Program-made: the position numbers and the translations under genes
The notes under the pieces: generated by a model
Seen by the model: the letters and a program-made list of their open reading frames with translations, nothing else
Told to the model about the DNA's origin: nothing
The model's database searches: none
Origin: Xanthostigma xanthostigma
Taxonomy: Eukaryota > Arthropoda > Insecta > Raphidioptera > Raphidiidae
Assembly: GCA_963575645.1 (NCBI GenBank)
Contig: OY754473.1
Coordinates: forward strand, 4,650,001-4,714,000
DNA: 64,000 bases
Reading direction: 5' to 3'
Shown: piece by piece, positions 33,937 through 43,407 of the stretch
How positions within the stretch are numbered: position 1 is the first letter of the stretch
How the letters are laid out: every line of letters begins with the position of its first letter

Positions 33937-36900
33937 GTGAGATATGTTTCATTAGCCCCCGCGACGGTACCTCTCTGAGCGCTGCGGAACAACCAAAATC
34001 TTAGACACATCATTGTAGTTTGTTGTCAACAGTGTTTGAAAAAAGTTAATAATTGAAACATCATAAATATAATACAATAACAAACTTAGCTCTGTTACGC
34101 ACAAAATTATCAATAATTATAATTTTAAAGAATAGCTTCTGTTGCTACATTGTTAAGGCCCCCATACACCTCGTTCTTTTTTGGCAGTTTTAACCGCCGG
34201 GTAAAACTGTACGGTTAAACACGAACAACGGCCATCCCCATACAGCTCGTTCTTTTATGGCAGTTTTAACCGCACGGGTAAAACTGTACGGTTAATTAAA
34301 CACGAACAACGGCCATATCCACACAGAGGCGTTGTTTCGTTCAGTTTTTCTGAAGTCGTGGCATCATTAATACGATCTGCTTTGATGGATCCTACGACAA
34401 CGTTAGCAGTTGCAGCCGCAGTGGCTATAAAATTAAAATTTTCAAAAAGAAAACGTTCAAAATGGACTAAAGAATGGTTACTTAAACGCAGGCAATTTTC
34501 ACACGTAAATCTTCTAAATGAATTACGACTAGAACCAGGAGATTGGTTTAAGGCGAATGGACGAAGAAACGTATTTAGAGCTGCTCACTTTAGTAACACC
34601 AGATTTCTTGGATTGGATTCCTTTTTTTAATTCCTTTCGGAAGCAACCACGTAGAGAATCTATTTTCTTTTTTACACATTCCTTTGTTGCTGAATTATCT
34701 ACTTCTCTTAATTTTATAATCATGTCTTCGTAAGCTTTATTTTTTTTATCCTTATCAGAATACTCACTAGATTTTATTTTCCAAAGGCACGAATGGCTTC
34801 GATACAATTGTATGAATTGAACGAGCTGAAACTTGAACCTGGGGATTGGTTCAATTACCTGAGAATGTACGAACATACTTATTTTGAGTTATTATTAAAA
34901 TATAAATCAATACTCAAACTAATTACAATCATTTAATTAATATGACTCATTTGCTGTACGTCGCACCACTGAATAAACACGTCGATTCTTATCGGAAAGC
35001 GCCACACATTACGATTTGAAACGACAACCAGCAAACACGTCGTGTTTAAAATCAAGATTCGGCAGATATAAAAACTGCCGTGTTTCATCGACAGTTTTTG
35101 CCCATACACTTCGGTTTTGACCGACGTGTTTTATCGTGACGATGAAAACTGCCAAAAAAGAACGAGGTGTATGGGGGCCTTTAGAACACCCGTTGTTACA
35201 TGTCTATATTAGAAATATTTATTTCTCAAACAATGTCACCATCGGGATACGAACCCCGAATCTTTCCACTATCGCGGCGGACTGAGTTACATTACTTCAC
35301 AGTGACACAGTTTTATTACACACATTTAAAGTTATTAAGTAGTAGTACGCACTATACCGTATTAAAAATTCACATTTAATAATTATAATGTTCCTTGTTT
35401 TCAGGAGTCGATTTGGCCAAGGATCCGAATGCCTGTGTCAGAGCAGCCGGGTCAAAATGTGAACACAGATGCTCAAAGGATAAAGATCCGGTTTGCGGGA
35501 CTGATGGAAGGACCTACCTCAACAGATGCATGCTGCAAGTTGAGATTTGCCGGTAAATATTTTAGCTATTGCCTGCCAAAAGACAGTGGAGAAAATAGAA
35601 ATATATCTAATAGCGGGCCGGTCCGGCTTCGCCCGAATTTGTAGATTGCCTAAGTCCATTCTAAATATTGATGCAGAGAACATTTTTGAAATCGGATGAG
35701 TAGTTCTGGAGATTACCTCCTACATCCAAACTTACAAACTTGACCTCTTTACCATTTACTTATTTATTTATTTATTTAATTCCAAAAATATGTGATACAT
35801 TTATTTTACAATTTTAAAGTTGGAATAATCCTGCCCAACTTGGCTGAAGCAATGTAGCAAGTATTGTTGTATTAACTCTTTAACTTCAAAATGGGACATT
35901 AAATAATGTATTCTGGTTTCCTCAGATGATATGACTGTGAATAACGTACAAAAAACGTGTGCTTAGAAGTAAATGGCTGTCGCTTTTTTACGTTACTATG
36001 GTGTCGCCACTACCGAGTAGCGATGTGTCCAGATGACTCTTTATTGGGAGCTGGCTCCGTGCGCTCCGCTCAGTAAAAAGAGTCGTTCAAAGGAGCGACA
36101 CTAGACAGTACGCACTACACAAGAGTGCAGACTGCAGAGGTGTGAACTGTCATCATGCATGCTCAGGAGTCACGTAGAATTGCACAGCACAATACACACA
36201 CAGCTCTGAGCTCATTTTAATATGATTCTGATCTTATATTATTCGCATTTCGGATAAACTATAAAGTATAATAAAAGCTTAACAATAATAATGTTTTATT
36301 GTTACAATATTATATCTTTGTCAACGACGTCAATGTGAATGGTTTAAGTCACTGTTAAGCTTAGTACTGTGTGTGTCATTCAACAATAAATGACTCAGCA
36401 AAGATAACTCCGTACGTGCAAAATTCACTAGTGCCTCTGTGGCCTGTGCTGTGTGCGCTCTGTAAATGTGCGAATGCAACAGTACAGAACAGCTCAGCAC
36501 AGAGCAATGGCGCTCAGAGTGAATCATTCACAAAAAAAGAGCGACTCGCTCCGCTCCGAGAAAGAAGTCGTTCATTATGAACAAGTCGCTCAGGAGCGAC
36601 ACATCACTACTAACGAGAAAACAACATCAATTTATTTCTATGCAAACGTTTCTTTTGTTGTCATTCACCGCTATATTACGGCCGCTATTTGAGGAAACCA
36701 ATTCGAATTTTCATAAAATGCATGCATTGAGCAACAAATTAAAATAACTAATGGTGTTAATCGTAATTCGAACTATGATAAATACAGTTGCTGGTGCATT
36801 CTGCTATAATACTAATTATTTTAATTATAGACAATTAAATTTTAATTAAAATAAATCTTCTTGTTTCGCTTTAAATAGCTTTAAATTGTTTTGTTCTCGA

Positions 36901-39900
36901 GTTGTAAATATAAATTGCATTCACTTAGAGATTCGCAACACTTCTAATAGCGCTGTATTATTATTAATTTCGTTAAAATATCTTGTTGACAGTTTATTTA
37001 CTTTGGTCGTGTCGGTCCGATGGCGTTTTTTTGCGCAATGAAAAGAGGAGGGCGTTTGGGGGGAGAATTACGGGGTCGTGTCGATGCGATGGCGTTGTTA
37101 TATTACGGTTCTAAATGTTGTTTCTGACACGGAGTCGTGTTGATGCGATGGCGTTTTTTTTTGCGCAATGAAAAGGGGTGGGCGTTTGGGGGGAGAATTA
37201 CGGGGTCGTGTCGATGCGATGGCGTTGTTATATTACGGTTCTAAATGTTGTTTCTGACACGGAGTCGTGTTGATGCGATGGCGTTTTTTTTTGCGCAATG
37301 AAAAGGGGTGGGCGTTTGGGGGGAGAATTACGGGGTCGTGTCGATGCGATGGCGTTGGTTCTAAATGTTGTTTCTTTGTTTATTATTTGATCATAACTTT
37401 AAAGATATGATAGACTCTCAATTGTATAATTTAGGAATGTCCATTTTCTGTTTTTATCGGCCGTCAAATTTCCGCTCAACGATAAATTCAGTTACCCAAA
37501 CAAAAACTCGATGCCAGTTTAAATTAAAACAAAGCTTACAACTGAGTATTAAGCTGCTACTTTTTACTTAATACTATCCTCCTCAGCAGCTGCCAACCTA
37601 CAATTTTTGCTACCCACTTTACCTAATTTTTTTATAATCCCTAATTCAATTTGTCACACGCCAAAAACTTGGTACTGCACAGCACGTGTCATGCTTCTTC
37701 TTCGATTTTTCCAACGACGTGCGTAACGCTGCCAACCTACTATTTTTGATACCCACTTTAATTTTTTTATAATCTCTAATTCAGATCAATTTGTCGCCGC
37801 GTTAAATGCATTCCAAAAACTTAGTACTTCACAACACGTGTCATGCTTCTTCTTCGATTTTTCCAACGACGTGCGTAACGCTGCCAACCTACTATTTTTG
37901 ATACCCACTTTAATTTTTTTATAATCCCTAAATCAGATCAATTTATTACCGCGTTAAATACATGCCAAAAACTATGGTACTGCACAGCACATGTCATGCT
38001 TCTTCTTCGATTTTTCCAACGACGTGCGTAACGCTGCCAACCTATTATTTTAGCTACCCACTTTAATTTTTTTATAATCCCTAATTCAGATCAATTTGTC
38101 GCCGCATAAATACATGCCAAAAACTATGGTACTGCACAGCACGTGTCATGCTTCTTCTTCGATTTTTCAACGTAACTTCATAGTTCACCGAAATGCCGAG
38201 TGGATGGCGAAGTAAGATTACAATCGTTGTGTTTATTTTTCGACAGAGTCGGCATTCAACTGTCTCACCTCGGTCCTTGCAACAACATTTCGGCGCATCG
38301 AGAAAATTGCCCAGTCGACTGCCAGCAGGCGCCTTTGGACGGCCCGATCTGCGGGAGCGACGGAAACGTCTACAAAAATACCTGTCAAATGAAACTACTC
38401 ACTTGTGGGTCAGTATTAAATTTTCTATTTTTTTTAAAGTGAAACTTTTATTCTATCGCCCCTAATTTTTCTGGCCGTCTGTTGCATGTCGCATTACAGG
38501 CGGCCGCGGAGTAGGGGTAAAGTGAAAGGCGCTCGGAGTAGGCGCTCGGTAGAGCAGCCAAGGCCAATATGGCGGCGCCCATGGTTAGCATCAGCTGACA
38601 GTGTAGTATGTATAACACATAGTCAGTCTGTCATGCGGGCAAGTGCTGTACAGTGTTTACATGTTTTTATTCGTGTATTCATGTGAATATTGTTGTTTAT
38701 AATTAATCGTGATGGATAAGTGTCTACAATCCAATAAAATTTTCACTTGCGTCGTGGTTTCTTAAAACCACACAACTGTTTTTTTTATGTACCTATAGTA
38801 GTCCGAGTTTTCCAATGAGGCAAATGGGGCAAGTGCGTCCAAAAAAAACTCGGGTCGCAGGGCGAACCAGCTAAATTTTGAAAGTGGTCTATGAGAAAAA
38901 AAGTCTGGAACCTCTGGTCTAATTCATAGTTAGCAGCGCAATATTATACGAGTCTATGAAATATAATAACAAAGGCTGCACTTGCCCCAGAAATACACTT
39001 GCCCTACCTTACCCCTTACCCTGTTCTAACCGTTACACTTATACTTTATAGTCAAGGCGTCGTAAGAACGAGCAAGAAGTATTGTCAAACGACGAGACAC
39101 TGCAGAGAAAGTTGTTGGAGAGTTTCCAAACCGACCTGTGGATCCGATGGAAAAATTTACAGCAATGCTTGTCGAATGAAATCTAAAAACTGCGGGTAAA
39201 ATAATGTTAAATTATTTTAATTCAAATGCTAACCATATATCACGATCCCAAGTTTTTTTTAATATCCACTGCAAAATTAGAGCTCGAGTCAATCGTCTTT
39301 TGTTCTCTTAACGAACTTTAAATAATAAAATCGTCTAGAAATGCAGAGAAGAGATACACTGTATAGAAGTTTATTTCTAATGGAACAGTGTGGCCGGAAA
39401 TTTTAGTTTGTCTTGTTTCTGTTAGATGGCAAATCGTCTTTTGTTCTCTTAGTGAACTTTAAATAATAAAATCGTCAAGAAATGCAAAGAAGAGATACTA
39501 TATAGAAGTTTATTTCTAATGGAACAGTGTGGCCGGAAATTTTAGTTTGTCTTGTTTCTGTTAGATGGCAAATCGTCTTTTGTTCTTTTAGCAAACTTTA
39601 AATAATAAAATGGTCAAAAAATGCAGTGAAGAGATACTGTATAGAAGTTTATTTCTAATGGAACTGTGTGGCCGGAAATTTTAATTTGTCTTGTTTCTGT
39701 TAGATGGCAGAACAATCGAGGACTAGTGTCTGTTTACGGAGGTGGGGGGGCGTATATTTCCATTTCTCGTCTTCAGAAGTAAATTTGAGCGTTTTTCTAA
39801 ACACCGTAGAACAAAAATATAAGAAGTTCATTAATTTCTGTAGATTTTTTTTTAATTAATAAAAAATTGTGACTAATACAATGATTAAGGTGTGAAGCTG

Positions 39901-42900
39901 AAATTATAAATTATCGCCATCTGGCATTGCGGTTCCGAAGCTTGATTGCGCCGCATCGCCATCTGAAAATTGGGGTGGGAACTGGATCGCCAAATATAAC
40001 ACAGGATTGAACTTCTATACAGTCTTTCTTCTCTGACAAATGCCAGAACCTAAGAAGTTTCACTTCTAACGCGCGAGGATCTCGCGTATACTTTTTTTTT
40101 AATTTCTGTTTCCGAGAATGTAGGTTATTTAAAAATTATTTTTCAGAAAACACGTATTCGAAGTTCCGATGGCATTTTGCATAAGTCAGGAGCGAAATTC
40201 GCACAGCACGGCGTGTCCGGCCAACTGTGACGGAGAAAAAGAAAAGCCTACGTGCGGATCGGACGGAAATATTTACGGATCCGAGTGTGAAATGAAGCTC
40301 TTGAACTGTGGGTAAGCTGTCTACATTTTCTCGAAACGAGTCGACGTATTTTTGAACCCTCGTCATTTCGGACTGGATAACCCTTCGGGTCTCAAATTTT
40401 CAGGATAGGATGACGCTACGATTCTTACGTAACGTGCCGAATTAAATTTTTATAGCGGTACTACTTTGGATTTTATTAAAACGCAAAGTTTACTGACTTC
40501 GTCACTCAAATGTTTGGGCACTGCCCGTAGTCCTAGAAAGCTAAAATTTGGACTGCAGGCTGGATTTCACGTGCAAATAACGAGGAAATTATCATCATAT
40601 ATATTAATACGCTAAGGTTAAGATGTTTGCCTCCCTTTTTAGAAAAAACCTCACAATTTCTCCACGTAAATTATATATCATTTTACAGATAATTGCTTGC
40701 TCTACTGACATCGACAACTAAAAAATTTATTATTGCTTTTGTTTTTGTAAATTAATTAATTATTAAACTTATATATATAGATATACATTAAGACACAATA
40801 CAGCAATGCTGAACAACGTCTGCCATCTGACGGCTTTAATTTTGAAACAACGTCAACACTTCGATCTGTCATCTGACCTTCATATTGTAATACAACAGAC
40901 ACAATACTGCATACTGCCATCTAACGGCTTTAAATTTGAAATAGCGAGCAACGCTGAACAACGCTACAGCAATGCTGCATGATGCCATCTGACGGCTTAG
41001 CTCAACGCTTTTGCTACTTGCGCCTCTATATGACAATTGAAATATTTCTTCGATCTGTCACCTGAGCTTCATATTGTAATACAACAAAAAGAAGAACGTT
41101 ATAAGCAGTGTGCAAAATTAGAAACGAATTAAATACCTGCAATCATATTTAAAAAAATGGTTGTCTGTAAAGTCGGTTTACGGACGATAGTTTTACGTGA
41201 TAACGTATTCCGTAATACATAACCTAAACCTCCCAAAATTTGGTTTCAATCCGCTTATCCTTGGTGTCGGAATGATAAGAAATGTCAAAAGTGACGTTTG
41301 CAACTTACAAAGTATTATGTTCTAATAATAATTAGTTATTCCAATACTTAACTTAGCAGGCTTTGCATTTCACAATATACTAATGTCAAAAAATTGAATT
41401 AAACATTAGAAATGCAGCTGTTTTCATGTTAAGACAAGACATACGTTTGCTTCTAATTTCCATGTATGGCAAACAAAGACAACCGACCGCGTCGCGTCAT
41501 GCATTACACAACATTGCATTTATACAGCTATTTTTCTACATAAATTTGTATAAAAAAACTGTTTAGGCAAATTCTGTTATACGAAATCTATGTAAAATGT
41601 TCTCCTCTTTCGTTTAAGACTGGTTTCAAACCGATCTGATTTAAATTGAGCGAGAAATTAGCAAAAAGCACGCACAGGGTCAGGCGGAACGTTACGCGTT
41701 AGGAACGTTACGCGTTAGGAACGTTACGCGTTAGGAACGTTAGGAACGTTACGTTACACTTTTTCGAACATGCAGCCGGTGTTTTATCAATTTATAATAT
41801 TGGTGATTCATCAATTTATAAGACGTTATCACGTCAAAAATAATTTTGTAAAGTGATAATTATTATACTTATTTAGTGCGAATAATTCGCACAGGTCACT
41901 CTAGTAATAATAATAATACGTCCGTTTCTCGACTTTATGTCATAACAGACGCCATTCGCACCATTACTATTTTCCATCTATTTTAAGATTTGTTCGTTTT
42001 CAGATCGCAGTCACGCAACAAAAAAGTACAAAAGGTCGATTTCGACAAGTGCCGTCCGAAGTTGACGAAATGTTTGAAAACGAAATGTGGTTCGGAACTC
42101 GATACGGTGTGCGGAACCGATGCTAGGACGTACGTCAACCAGTGCCAGTTGGACATCGCGACGTGTCTGAAAGGCGTTCAGCTTGCCCACATCGGTAACT
42201 GCACGACGCTGAAAGAAATCGGACCGTGTCCTGCCGAATGTCCTTCCTACGACATCTCAGACGACGATCCTGTTTGTGGTTCCGACGGCAACGTTTACAG
42301 GTTCGTAGACTCGTGCGATTTATTTGCTGCCTATATTTTGGGACAGTGATGGCTCGTGAACTTTTTAAAATAGGTGATACCACCAAAAACGGACTAGGAA
42401 TTTGAGTCTGTCTTTCCACTTTCTTATTTGCAGAGGCTCTACTGTCATACCACCTCAACAAAAATAATGTTTGAGAATGAAATCAAGTGGTAAGAGTGGT
42501 ATCATTGATTAAAATAATAATGGTGGTGAATTTTAGATAACCCCAAAAATAATTCAAGACTACGTGCTGAACATAACCTTAAAAAATAGTTATTGCGATG
42601 AAAAAAAATTGAAAAGAAGTTTGACCCTGCAGGCCATCCCTGTAACTTCCCGCTATTTTCGAGTTCAAAACGCTCAAAAATACATAAAATATAGCAAGAA
42701 GTTTATTTTTTAGCTCTTCTAACTCAAAAAAAAAACACTTTGTTACGAAATTTTCGTTCACGATATCTCGTGAACAGATGAGCCGATTTTGATGCGGTTT
42801 GCGGCGATCGACGCAGTTTTTTTAACCTAAGAAAGTAAATTATTACAAAAAAATCGATTTGATAAGAATTTTACGAGTAATTATAAAAAATTACTTTTCT

Positions 42901-43362
42901 CCTAATTTTTCGTTCACGTTATCTCATGAACAAATGAACCAATTTTGATCTGGTTTGCGGCGATCGACGCAGTTTTTTTAGCCTAAGAAAGTAATTTATT
43001 ACAAAAAAATCGATCTGATAACAATTTTAAGAGTCATTTTAAAAAAAACACTTTTTTACGATTTTTTCGTTCACGGTATCTCGTGAACAAATGAACCGAT
43101 TTTGATGCGGTTTGCGGAAATCGACGCAGTTTGTTAAGGAGAAGAGCTGATTAGATTTTGGAATTATTCGGTTTAGTAGTTTAGAAAATATTTTACAAAA
43201 ACAAATTTTAAAAAATTTTTGAAACTTGTTTTTTTAAGATTTCTCAAAATTTTTTGGGCCGAATCGTTTCAAATTTTCAGGAAGTCTAAGTTCACCAAGA
43301 TCACGTCAGATGCCGCAAACCGCGTTTCAGTCGGACACTCCGTTCAAAAGGTATAAATGGTT

Positions 43363-43407
<45 letters not shown>

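Larger units (their letters stand above)
34156..35180. mobile_element. PIF/Harbinger element, internally collapsed, TTA TSD
   Basis: Termini of about 40 bp begin AGGCCCCCATACACCTCGTT and are inverted at the right end. TTA flanks both sides (34,153-34,155 and 35,181-35,183). Inside are remnants of both genes of this superfamily: the nuclease N-terminus on the plus strand and a MADF-type protein on the minus strand. It sits in the first visible intron of the Kazal gene. Confidence 0.85.

Noticed and set aside
35235-35300. tRNA-like sequence on the minus strand near 'gggatacgaaccccga'
   Set aside because: A B-box-like motif exists, but no convincing A-box or cloverleaf could be built.
36330-36692. 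Overlapping frames on both strands
   Set aside because: They fall inside the hAT element 36,018-36,609 and translate its subterminal repeats.
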